Part shown: positions 54,057 to 61,942 of the stretch, piece after piece
Layout of the letters: each line of letters opens with the position of its first letter
Position numbering within the stretch: position 1 is the first letter of the stretch
Origin: JAWXBR01 sp034440235
GTDB taxonomy: Bacteria; Bacteroidota; Ignavibacteria; Kapaibacteriales; Kapaibacteriaceae
Reading direction: 5' to 3'
DNA: 64,000 nucleotides
Assembly: GCA_034440235.1 (NCBI GenBank)
Contig: JAWXBR010000011.1
Span: forward strand, 1-64,000
Program-made: the position numbers and the translations under genes
Notes under the pieces: model-generated
The model's database searches: none
Seen by the model: the letters and a program-made list of their open reading frames with translations, nothing else
What the model was told of the DNA's origin: nothing

Positions 54057-54169
54057 AGAATGGACGTCACGAGTTACTTGGCACAACCAATATCATAGAA
54101 TGAGCGTCTCGATTTTACCTGGCACAACTAACATTACAAGATGAAGTTCACAAGCTTGCCTGGCACAAC
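54047..54169 (-). repeat. 41-bp tandem triplicate of the leuS 3' end
   Basis: Three contiguous 41-bp units. The first (54129-54169) is the true leuS end (VVPGKLVNFIL-stop). The second (54088-54128) reads in the same phase as VVPGKIETLIL-stop. The third (54047-54087) has a one-base shift and contains the ATG (54056) of the next gene. Confidence 0.92.
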
Positions 54170-56584
54170 AACGGCACGACGAATCTCCTTGCCTTCAATC
54201 ATCGCAGCAATCGTTGCGTCTGCCTTTGCAGCCGCTTCTGTTGCCGCAGCATCGGCGCTCGACGAAATAACGAGCTTGCCGCGAATCTTCGAATTAATCT
54301 GAATTACAATTTCGACTTCGTCGCGCACCATCTTCGATGGGTCGGCGGTCGGGAACGTTGACAGAAACACCGAGTGCTTATTGCCCAGTACGGACCACAA
54401 TTCTTCTGCAAGGTGGGGGGCAAAGGGGGCTAGGCACTGCACGAATGCGGACATTGCGCTAACCGGACGCACCGATGCTTGTGTAAACTCGTTTACAAAA
54501 ATCATCAACTGTGCAACGGCCGTGTTGAAGCTTAGTTTATCGATGTCTTCGCGGATTTTTGCAATGGTTGTGTGAAGAACAAAGTCTTGCTCGCCAGTGC
54601 AAGGCGTATTCTGTACTGTAGGTGAGAGTGCGCCATCGTCTGTTGCAATGAGACGCCATACGCGATTCAGATAACGTCCGATGCCTTCGAGCCCCTTACT
54701 GCTCCAGGGCTTTGAGGCTTCGAGCGGACCCAAAAACATTAAGTACATGCGGAGTGCATCGGCGCCGTGTTCGCTCACCACTTCGTCGGGAGTTACTGTG
54801 TTGCCTAATGACTTGGACATCTTACGTCCGTCTGTGCCTTGCAGCATGCCCTGGTGGAACAGACGCTTGAAGGGCTCCGGACTGCTTACCAGACCGTAGT
54901 CGAACAAGATCTTGTGCCAGAAGCGCGCATACAGCAAGTGCAACACCGAGTGTTCACCGCCGCCGATGTATAAGTCGACGCCATTCTCACCTAACCAATA
55001 GCGCATTTTCTCGGGGTCGACAAATACGTCGTCGTTCTGTGGATCGATATACCGCAAATAGTACCAACACGAGCCGGCCCACTGCGGCATCGTGTTCGTT
55101 TCGAGACGCGCGTGTTTACCGGTCTTTGCATCTGTAAAATTCATCCATGCATCCACGGCTGCAAGAGGCGACTCACCAGTACCTGACGGTTTGAATTCTT
55201 TTACTTCGGGCAGCGTAAGAGGAAGTTCATCGAGATCGAGCGCACGCTTTGTGCCATCATCGAAGAACATAATTGGAATCGGTTCGCCCCAATAACGTTG
55301 GCGTGCAAAGAGCCAATCGCGCAGACGGTACTGAACGGTGCCCCTTCCAATGCCCCTTTCCACAAGCCATGATATTGTGCGTGTGATTGCGGTGGGTCCG
55401 ACATCTTCAACCTCTACAATTGGCAACCCGAACGTTGTGGCGAACTCATGATCGCGTTCGTCGTGCGCAGGCACTGCCATAATTGCGCCCGTGCCGTAAT
55501 GCGCAAGTACGTAGTCGGCTATCCAAATTGGGATGTGTTCGTTTGTTGCAGGGTTGACTGCATAGGCACCTGTGAACACGCCGGTCTTAACCTTTGCAAG
55601 TTCTGTGCGCTCGAGGTCGCTCTTGAACGATGCCACTTCTTTGTACGAAAGCACTGCTGCTTCGTGCTCATGTGTTACGATGTGAGGCACAAGTGGATGC
55701 TCGGGCGCAAGCACCATGTAGGTAGCGCCTGTGAGTGTATCCGGACGTGTCGTGAAGACCGTGATGTGGAAGTTGCTGCCCACGACATCGAACCGAATTT
55801 CCGCGCCTTCGCTGCGTCCAATCCAATGCCGCTGCATGTCGATGGTCGATGAAGGCCATTCAACAAGATCAAGTTCTTTAATAAGACGTTCTGCATACGC
55901 AGTAATGCGCATCATCCATTGGCGCATCGGACGTCGCTCGACGGTGTAGCCTTTTTCTTTCCATTCATCGACTTCTTCGTTCGCGAGAACAGTGCCGAGT
56001 TCTTCGCACCAGTTCACCGGACTCGATGAGACAAACGTCAGACGATGTCCGTCGCGATACGTCTCGACCTCCTGCGGATCGGTAATGTCATTCGGAATTG
56101 GCAGCTCAGCTATCGGACGTGCACGTTGTGCTTCATGGTCGTACCACGAATTGTAGATCAGAAGAAAAATCCACTGCGTCCATTTGTAATACTCGGGCTT
56201 CGACGTGGTTACAGTGCGCGACCAATCGTAATCGAAGCCCACGAGATCGAGCTGCTCTCTAAACGTATCGATGTTGCGCGCCGTGATGTTCGCCGGATGA
56301 ACGTTCTCCTTCATCGCCTGACGTTCCGTGGGCAGACCAAAAGAATCAAAGCCCATTGGATGCAGCACGTTGAATCCGCACATGCGCTTAAAACGACTTA
56401 CGATGTCACTTGCTACGTAACCAAGAGGATGGCCCACATGCAGTCCGGTCCCCGACGGATACGGAAACATGTCCAACACATAAAACTTCGGCCGTGTAAA
56501 GTCATCGACCGCACGAAACAACTTTTCGTCAGACCAATGCCGCTGCCACTTCCGTTCGATATCCGAAAACGAGTATGATGCCAT
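54134..56584 (-). CDS. leuS: Leucyl-tRNA synthetase
   Basis: 816 aa. Catalytic motifs: PYPSGTGLHVGHPLGY (HIGH) and KMSKSLGN (KMSKS). CP1 editing domain with DTLTGATYMVLAPEHPLV and the threonine-rich region; anticodon domain at the end. The C-terminus is VPGKLVNFIL. It charges tRNA-Leu. Slightly shorter than E. coli LeuRS (860), within the normal bacterial range. The next minus-strand gene begins inside the tandem copies of its 3' end. Confidence 0.97.
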   Translation of the reverse strand: MASYSFSDIERKWQRHWSDEKLFRAVDDFTRPKFYVLDMFPYPSGTGLHVGHPLGYVASDIVSRFKRMCGFNVLHPMGFDSFGLPTERQAMKENVHPANITARNIDTFREQLDLVGFDYDWSRTVTTSKPEYYKWTQWIFLLIYNSWYDHEAQRARPIAELPIPNDITDPQEVETYRDGHRLTFVSSSPVNWCEELGTVLANEEVDEWKEKGYTVERRPMRQWMMRITAYAERLIKELDLVEWPSSTIDMQRHWIGRSEGAEIRFDVVGSNFHITVFTTRPDTLTGATYMVLAPEHPLVPHIVTHEHEAAVLSYKEVASFKSDLERTELAKVKTGVFTGAYAVNPATNEHIPIWIADYVLAHYGTGAIMAVPAHDERDHEFATTFGLPIVEVEDVGPTAITRTISWLVERGIGRGTVQYRLRDWLFARQRYWGEPIPIMFFDDGTKRALDLDELPLTLPEVKEFKPSGTGESPLAAVDAWMNFTDAKTGKHARLETNTMPQWAGSCWYYLRYIDPQNDDVFVDPEKMRYWLGENGVDLYIGGGEHSVLHLLYARFWHKILFDYGLVSSPEPFKRLFHQGMLQGTDGRKMSKSLGNTVTPDEVVSEHGADALRMYLMFLGPLEASKPWSSKGLEGIGRYLNRVWRLIATDDGALSPTVQNTPCTGEQDFVLHTTIAKIREDIDKLSFNTAVAQLMIFVNEFTQASVRPVSAMSAFVQCLAPFAPHLAEELWSVLGNKHSVFLSTFPTADPSKMVRDEVEIVIQINSKIRGKLVISSSADAAATEAAAKADATIAAMIEGKEIRRAVVVPGKLVNFIL

Positions 56585-56658
56585 CCCTAAAGATACGAGA
56601 GTGGCCTTTCGTTTATAGAATTCTGTTTTAGCGCAATTATGGCACTCTATATTTTGCG

Positions 56659-56728
56659 TCGCTACTCGCTACTCGCTACTCGCTACTCGCTACTCGCTAC
56701 TCGCTACTCGCTACTCGCTACTCACTAT
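56659..56728. repeat. 7-bp microsatellite, nine exact copies
   Basis: The unit TCGCTAC occurs nine times from 56659 to 56721, then decays (TCACTAT). On the minus strand it is GAGTAGC, so TAG occurs in all three phases. The stop codon of the VOC gene (56718-56720) lies in the first copies. Between the microsatellite and leuS (56585-56658) there is only AT-rich DNA, presumably the leuS promoter region. Confidence 0.95.
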
Positions 56729-57152
56729 ACAGCGCCAGCACCGCGCCCGCAGGGTCCTTCACCACTGCAAAGCGAGCATCCCCGTACGGACGGGGTCCGT
56801 CGATAACCTCGCCCCCATTCTCAACCGCTTTCTTCACACTTACATCGACATCGGCAACACGCACGTACATAAGCCATTGCGGCGGAATGTTTGCGTTCGA
56901 GCCCCTTGCATGGCAGACCCCTGCCACCATGTCGCCTGTACCTGAACTAGCACCCTCAACGTCAGCGGCGCTCGCGTTTTGAATAGTACTAGCCCTATTC
57001 ATACCGTGCATTCCATAGTCGACGTAGCCCTTCATCGGCACTTCGCTCACGGTCCAGCCCACAACTTCTTTGTAGAAATCTTTCACGTCAGATGCGTGCT
57101 CGACCGTCAGGTCGTGCCAGAGTATCTCTCCGATTTGTGGTGCTGCGCTCAT
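56718..57152 (-). CDS. VOC-family (glyoxalase/bleomycin-resistance-like) protein
   Basis: 144 aa. GEILWHDLTVEHASDVKDFYKEVVGWTVSEVPM is the first beta-alpha-beta-beta-beta unit with the metal-side His; the second has WLMYVRVADVDVSVKKAVENGGEVIDGPRPYGDARFAVVKDPAGAVLALYSE. Activity unknown; this subgroup often includes enzymes acting on small hydrophobic compounds. The last two codons, Glu-stop, merge with the 7-bp microsatellite. Confidence 0.88.
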   Translation of the reverse strand: MSAAPQIGEILWHDLTVEHASDVKDFYKEVVGWTVSEVPMKGYVDYGMHGMNRASTIQNASAADVEGASSGTGDMVAGVCHARGSNANIPPQWLMYVRVADVDVSVKKAVENGGEVIDGPRPYGDARFAVVKDPAGAVLALYSE

Positions 57153-57254
57153 GTGGTATCCTTAATGTTGCATCGCAAGGTGAGATAGTTAGCTCACCAT
57201 TGCCGACGACTCTTTTCTGTGAAATCACCCTCGTTCTCGAAAGTAATACCCCCT

Positions 57255-58226
57255 ATGCAACAAACACAACTTGGACGCACAGCACTTAGCGTTTCGAAGC
57301 TCTGCCTAGGCACCATGAATTTCGGTCCGACCACGTCCGAGGCAGACTCTTTCGCAATTATGGACCGCGCCCTTGAGCTCGGCATCAACTTTTTCGATAC
57401 GGCGAATGTGTATGGCTTCGACAAGGGACGTGGCCTTACCGAAGAAATCATTGGACGCTGGCTTGCCCAAGGTGGTGGACGTCGTGAAGCAATCGTGCTC
57501 GCAACAAAGCTGTACGGCAAGATGAGTGATGAGGTAAATGATAGGGGGCTGAGTGCATATCACATACGACGTGCATGCGAAGCTTCGCTAAAGCGCCTTC
57601 GGACAGATCATATAGATCTTTATCAAATGCACCACATCGACAAAACAGCGCCGTGGGAAGAAGTATGGCAATCAATGGAGCAATTGTTTCGCGAGGGCAA
57701 GGTTACATATATCGGGTCGAGCAACTTTGCTGCGTGGAACATTGCGCAAGCAAACGAGATGGCCAAGCAACGTCACTTCCTCGGACTCGTAAGCGAGCAG
57801 AGTGTGTACTCGTTGCGCAACCGTCACATCGAACTCGAAGTTGTGCCTGCAGTGCGTGCATACGGCATGGCACTGTTGCCATGGAGTCCGTTAGCCGGTG
57901 GCTTGTTAAGTGGCATCTTCAGCGACGCAGAAAAAGTCCGCCGCAACCGTCCCGCCCTCCTCGCCTCCGCCGAAAAATTGCGTCCACAAGTCGAAGCCTA
58001 CGAAGCCCTCTGCACATCCATCGACATCGAACCCGCCGACGTAGCACTTGCATGGACACTTGCGAACAAAGACGTCACGGCACCCATCATCGGTCCGCGC
58101 ACCATGCAGCAGTTAGAGCAGAACGTCCGTGCCGCAACCATCACACTCAACGAAGACACCCTCGCCAAGCTCGACACAATCTGGCCGGGTCCGGGCGGTG
58201 AAGCGCCCGAGGCGTACGCATGGTGA
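57255..58226 (+). CDS. Aldo/keto reductase
   Basis: 323 aa from ATG 57255 (a GTG at 57219 would add 12 unlikely residues). Family marks: MNFG, INFFDTANVYGFDKGRGLTEEIIGRWL (catalytic Asp and Tyr), VLATKLYGKM (catalytic Lys), HIDLYQMHHID (His), YIGSSNFAAWNIAQA, and APIIGPRTMQQLEQNV near the NADPH site. It reduces aldehydes or ketones with NADPH; substrate unknown. Divergent from the VOC gene. Confidence 0.92.
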   Translation: MQQTQLGRTALSVSKLCLGTMNFGPTTSEADSFAIMDRALELGINFFDTANVYGFDKGRGLTEEIIGRWLAQGGGRREAIVLATKLYGKMSDEVNDRGLSAYHIRRACEASLKRLRTDHIDLYQMHHIDKTAPWEEVWQSMEQLFREGKVTYIGSSNFAAWNIAQANEMAKQRHFLGLVSEQSVYSLRNRHIELEVVPAVRAYGMALLPWSPLAGGLLSGIFSDAEKVRRNRPALLASAEKLRPQVEAYEALCTSIDIEPADVALAWTLANKDVTAPIIGPRTMQQLEQNVRAATITLNEDTLAKLDTIWPGPGGEAPEAYAW

Positions 58227-58275
58227 AAGCAAGAACACTCTTTACACTGGGGAAACTCGAAGTGAGGTGCATGCT

Positions 58276-59106
58276 ATGTGCAATGCATTGGATATTATAC
58301 GTTTTGTCATGCACGTTTTGTCATGCACGTTTTGTCATGCACGTTTTGTCATGCACGTTTTGTCATGCACGTTATGCTTTGCACTATTATTCGTGAGTTC
58401 AAATGCACAGATACCGTGCCTTCCTAGGTATGGCTCGGTGTACTCGAGTGCGACAATTCCGAAAGAGTATCCACTTGATCTTTCGATGCCAGCAGAAGTG
58501 ATTGCTGGACATAAAGCATTAGATAACATCCTGAAGACAGCTACGCTTGATGACCTCACTGCACTTGAACAAGTAAGGACTCCGGTAGGTAATACCGTTC
58601 GTGCACTGATGAAGTATAATCTGATCCTCACCGATTACGATCCGTTTGTTTTGCACCGCATTGCAGGCATGCATCGTTCCTACATGATACGACCTCTAGA
58701 CATAAAACTGGCCATACTCGAACGGGTAAGGCGTGACAGCTCTACTAGTAATTTCATACGCGCACTTATTGGTAGTGAGTATATCGCAATCATAAAGATT
58801 GATAGTATTTACAAACTCACGGACACATCAGCTGCAATGGCACGTACAGCCACTATAGCGCATTTTACAGTTGTGGATTCTCTACTTGGAAAAGTGTACC
58901 CCTCCTCTCTAGTCTTTGATGCCAGACAGGAGTCTGTTGAATGGGCACTTCATGGCGACGGAGACGCTCTTTTTTCAACAGACCAAACAATTCGAGAGGC
59001 AAGTTTGATCATGCCATTGCCGGGACAGTATTTGATTTTTCTGAGATTCATGATGCTACGTAGCACCATCACCACAACTTACTTTTCTCTTGCACCCAAT
59101 GTTTGA
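58276..59106 (+). CDS. Exported hypothetical protein with repeat-encoded signal peptide
   Basis: 276 aa from ATG 58276, which has GAGGTG at 58264-58269 as ribosome-binding site. The signal region is partly encoded by a 14-bp tandem repeat, so it reads RFVMHVLSCTFCHA then RFVMHVLSCTLCFA before LLFVSSNAQ. ATG 58351 would give a normal 20-residue signal peptide (MHVLSCTLCFALLFVSSNAQ). The mature part (about 230 aa) has helical and beta patches (LDNILKTATLDDLTALEQVR, YIAIIKIDSIYKLTDTS) with no known domain. Function unknown. Confidence 0.7.
   Translation: MCNALDIIRFVMHVLSCTFCHARFVMHVLSCTLCFALLFVSSNAQIPCLPRYGSVYSSATIPKEYPLDLSMPAEVIAGHKALDNILKTATLDDLTALEQVRTPVGNTVRALMKYNLILTDYDPFVLHRIAGMHRSYMIRPLDIKLAILERVRRDSSTSNFIRALIGSEYIAIIKIDSIYKLTDTSAAMARTATIAHFTVVDSLLGKVYPSSLVFDARQESVEWALHGDGDALFSTDQTIREASLIMPLPGQYLIFLRFMMLRSTITTTYFSLAPNV
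58300..58383 (+). repeat. 14-bp tandem repeat in a signal-peptide coding region
   Basis: CGTTTTGTCATGCA occurs five times exactly (58300, 58314, 58328, 58342, 58356) and a sixth, decayed copy follows at 58370-58383. Each exact unit has an ATG; since 14 is not a multiple of 3, the ATGs fall in all frames and every third one (58309, 58351) matches the gene. Confidence 0.97.
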
Positions 59107-59124
59107 GTAGGCAACAAGTGTGGC

Positions 59125-59259
59125 ATGTATAGAATTTCTTCGGACGGTACGATATCCGACGAGACTAACTACTTCGGACTAGGTACTTCTCCCGCGTTAA
59201 CCGATGTGAAGAATGCCATTGAATCGCGGATGGCAGAGATCAAGAGCTGGCCGTATTGA
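59125..59259 (+). CDS. Small ORF, possible 44-aa protein
   Basis: ATG 59125 to TGA 59257 encodes a protein starting MYRISSDGTISDETNYFGLG and ending KSWPY. It follows the exported-protein gene by 18 bp, with no clear ribosome-binding site and no family recognised. The composition looks protein-like. Might be a remnant of a longer gene. Confidence 0.3.
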   Translation: MYRISSDGTISDETNYFGLGTSPALTDVKNAIESRMAEIKSWPY

Positions 59260-59273
59260 AATAGACAGGGGTG

Positions 59274-59348
59274 AAATTAAAGGTTCTTTAATTTGAAAGT
59301 CGAGATTCAAAGAAAAGTGCCATTTTCTTTGAATTGAAACGAGACTTT
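59274..59348. other. Strongly structured intergenic region (two hairpins)
   Basis: AAATTAAAG/CTTTAATTT (59274-59282 and 59286-59294) with a 3-nt loop, then ATTCAAAGAAAA/TTTTCTTTGAAT (59305-59316 and 59323-59334), with AAAGTC (59296-59301) and GACTTT (59343-59348) flanking the second. It lies between a plus-strand gene and a convergent minus-strand gene; the likely job is bidirectional transcription termination or RNA protection. Nothing else is visible in 59260-59385. Confidence 0.7.
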
Positions 59349-59385
59349 TAAAGAATAACGCGGTTTTCTATAATTCTGTATCCGC

Positions 59386-60858
59386 CTAGAACCGAATGCG
59401 TGCGAGGCCTATTGTTACCGAGACGATCGGACGGTCGACGGTGATGAGGGTGACGATGTCGCGTGACGAGATTCCGAATTCCCAGAAGCCGCCGAAGACG
59501 CTGAAGAAAACGCTTACGGGCATAAAGAAGCCCATGTTGCCACCGCCGCCGATGCCGGCGCCGACGCGTAGCCAGGTGTACGGACGCCAATCGGCGCCAA
59601 GACTAACGAGAGGATCGCCTAGCGAGCCGGCTGCTTGATTAAGAGGTGCGATTGCGTCGACGCCAAAGCGCCATCTGTAGGTGTGTGCATACGAGATGCC
59701 CATACGCACGCGCGAAGGAAGCTCGCTTGTTGCAGTTGCAAGTCCGTCCCAACTAAAGTAATTGCCTTCACCGGTAATCTTTGGTGCTTCTTTGAAAATA
59801 TTATAACTATTGAAACCAGTTGATGACATGCCGTTAAGGATTGTGTCCTTGGCAACAAACACATTGCCGTCGTAGCGCAACGCCCCCAAGTCAACAACGC
59901 TTGCTGCAAACGTTACTTTGTCTACACGAACCGTAAGGCCAAGATCGAGTCCCCAGCCATCGCCAATCGGCTCTAATTTGTTTCCCGGAATAAACGATGG
60001 TGTGGTGGCCTTGCCGTAGCTGATGCCGAAGAACGGACTCAATGCTGTGTATGCTTTTAGCTGGTTGTCCGCAACGACCGCATCGAGATAAGCATATCCC
60101 TGCAGATACTTCACACCTGCACCGACAAAAACATCGAGCTCATCGGTTTTGTAAATTCCTATACCATACGATATACCGAACTCGCGAAACCACGATAACG
60201 CAAGACGTGTGCCTTTAAAGAGTTCAGAGAAGGGCTGTGGATTACGCGCAAAGCCTACGGTATCGCCCTTGAAGTTGACAGCTAACGAATCGAAGTAGGC
60301 GTAATGGCGTCCCTCGAACGCCAGTGCTGCGGCCGACTCATTAAACTTGAACGTTCCCATGGCACGTTCGCGCGCCGTGAGTGCTATGCCGCCGAACTGG
60401 TCGGTTTGAAACGCAGCTCCAATCGAAAAGAAGTCGGCACTAAAGCGAATGCCCTTGCCTGCGAAGTCCGCCGCGGCACGACGTTTGTCGGCAAGAGTAA
60501 ACTGAATCGAGCTGTTATTAAACAATGCATTCATCAGTCCGGAACGAGTCAGAGCATCACTATGCGCTGTTGCACCGCCCTCTGCTACCGTAAACGAGAA
60601 TGCGCGACGTACGCGCTCGACACCGCCACCAAGTGGTGAGGCCAATACAAACACATCACGTCTCGGAATGAATCCAAGGTTTGCTGGATTGATGCCAACA
60701 CATTGATAGTCGCTAACGACAGGCGTCAGGAAAGCCGCAAAGCCAATACGAGCAAAGTCAGAGGCTTCGGTTTGTGCACGCACGGTACTACAGCACAGTA
60801 CAAAAACAACAACACACAATGTTGTCCATCGACAATTACTCTGTAAAGGTCTAGTCAT
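59386..60858 (-). CDS. Outer-membrane barrel protein (DUF5723-like)
   Basis: 490 aa from ATG 60858, which is derived from a copy of the upstream gene's stop region. Signal peptide (TTLCVVVFVLCCSTVRAQ), then GINPANLGF, a typical start of the porin-like families found in Bacteroidota, followed by many amphipathic strands (GISYGIGIYKTDELDVFVGAGVKYLQGYAY, LGLTVRVDKVTFAASVVDLGAL, RVGAGIGGGGNMGFFMPVSVFF). Ends IGLARIRF, the aromatic C-terminal signature. Predicted outer-membrane channel or assembly protein. Confidence 0.83.
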   Translation of the reverse strand: MTRPLQSNCRWTTLCVVVFVLCCSTVRAQTEASDFARIGFAAFLTPVVSDYQCVGINPANLGFIPRRDVFVLASPLGGGVERVRRAFSFTVAEGGATAHSDALTRSGLMNALFNNSSIQFTLADKRRAAADFAGKGIRFSADFFSIGAAFQTDQFGGIALTARERAMGTFKFNESAAALAFEGRHYAYFDSLAVNFKGDTVGFARNPQPFSELFKGTRLALSWFREFGISYGIGIYKTDELDVFVGAGVKYLQGYAYLDAVVADNQLKAYTALSPFFGISYGKATTPSFIPGNKLEPIGDGWGLDLGLTVRVDKVTFAASVVDLGALRYDGNVFVAKDTILNGMSSTGFNSYNIFKEAPKITGEGNYFSWDGLATATSELPSRVRMGISYAHTYRWRFGVDAIAPLNQAAGSLGDPLVSLGADWRPYTWLRVGAGIGGGGNMGFFMPVSVFFSVFGGFWEFGISSRDIVTLITVDRPIVSVTIGLARIRF

Positions 60859-60883
60859 GGGCACGTGTATCGCAAGCGTTTGG

Positions 60884-61846
60884 TCATAGGCACGCCTCGA
60901 TAAGCTCTGCGACCCTTACGGCTTCGGCCCCTTCTTGTAATGTTACGGCTGCCGTTGTACCTGTTTGAATGCTGTGCAGAAAAGAACGCTGTTCATCGGC
61001 AATTGCATTTGATGCATCGACGTTCGGCTTGTCGAACACAATCATTCGGTCGCCATGTTGCGTTGCAACGGTGCCGATGGGAATCTGATGTGTGGTGTCG
61101 AGTGCCGATGTTTCGATAAGTCTGTAGAATTCTGCGGAAGGGGCTGCAAGATCGAGCGACACATAATTGTCCTTCTGGAAGATGCGCATCTTGCGAAGGG
61201 GCTTTGCAGAAATACGCGACGCCGTGAGGTTGGCAACACATCCGTTTGCAAACGTGATGCGCGCATTGCAGATGTCGGGTGTATCGGTGAGAACCGCAAC
61301 GCCTGTTGCGGCGACGTCGACGACCGACGATTGTGTGAGCCAGAGGATGAGGTCGATGTCGTGAATCATGAGATCGTGAATAACACTTACGTCGATTGCG
61401 CGCGGTTTGAACGAAGAGAGTCGGTGTGCTTCGACAAACAGCGGTGCCATGGTGATGTGCTCGAGAGCACGAACTGCAGGGTTAAAACGCTCAACGTGTC
61501 CGACCTGCACCACGCGTTGCGTTAGAGCCGAGTGCTTCATGAGTTCTAAAGCCTCGGCATGTGTTGCAGTTACAGGCTTCTCGATAAAACAATGAAAGCC
61601 TCTGTCGAGGCACTGCACAGCAAGAGCAAAATGTTGCGACGTGGGGGCTGCAATTGTGACGGCATCGACTGCTGGCAACGTGTTAATCGAAGCATACCAG
61701 TCAACATCATGCGAGGCGGCAACGGCACGTCCGCGTTCCTCGTCGGGGTCTACCACAGCAACGAGATTAGCCCCTTCTTGCCCCTTCCACAATTTCGCGT
61801 GGATTGTACCAAGATGTCCGGTACCGACAACTGCTATGTCAATCAT
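60884..61846 (-). CDS. Gfo/Idh/MocA-family NAD(P)-dependent oxidoreductase
   Basis: 320 aa. Rossmann start IDIAVVGTGHLGTIHAKLWKG, then HCFIEKPVTATHAEALEL (EKP motif), and VSVIHDLMIHDIDLILWLT with the catalytic His/Asp. The subgroup is close to sugar-nucleotide 3-dehydrogenases such as GnnA of lipid A synthesis, but assignment to that substrate is inference. Transcribed with the downstream barrel gene, 25 bp later. No lpx gene is near. Confidence 0.9.
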   Translation of the reverse strand: MIDIAVVGTGHLGTIHAKLWKGQEGANLVAVVDPDEERGRAVAASHDVDWYASINTLPAVDAVTIAAPTSQHFALAVQCLDRGFHCFIEKPVTATHAEALELMKHSALTQRVVQVGHVERFNPAVRALEHITMAPLFVEAHRLSSFKPRAIDVSVIHDLMIHDIDLILWLTQSSVVDVAATGVAVLTDTPDICNARITFANGCVANLTASRISAKPLRKMRIFQKDNYVSLDLAAPSAEFYRLIETSALDTTHQIPIGTVATQHGDRMIVFDKPNVDASNAIADEQRSFLHSIQTGTTAAVTLQEGAEAVRVAELIEACL

Positions 61847-61942
61847 CTTGTAATTTACAACGTGAATGTTTGTGCGGTCTGACGCTAGTTAGGCGCACGA
61901 ATGCGGTCGACTGTTTGAGTGCACGCTTAATTGTGGAGAATT

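Noticed and set aside
49999..54169. Integration sites at gene 3' ends (att-like duplications)
   Set aside because: The copies are directly contiguous with nothing inserted between them, differ from gene to gene, and no integrase lies nearby.
56045..56578. Plus-strand open frame of 177 codons opposite leuS
   Set aside because: The opposite strand is unmistakably leuS; the frame is rich in Arg/Cys as expected of an antisense reading.
61055..61525. Plus-strand open frame of 156 codons opposite the Gfo/Idh gene
   Set aside because: Cys-rich antisense shadow without start signals.
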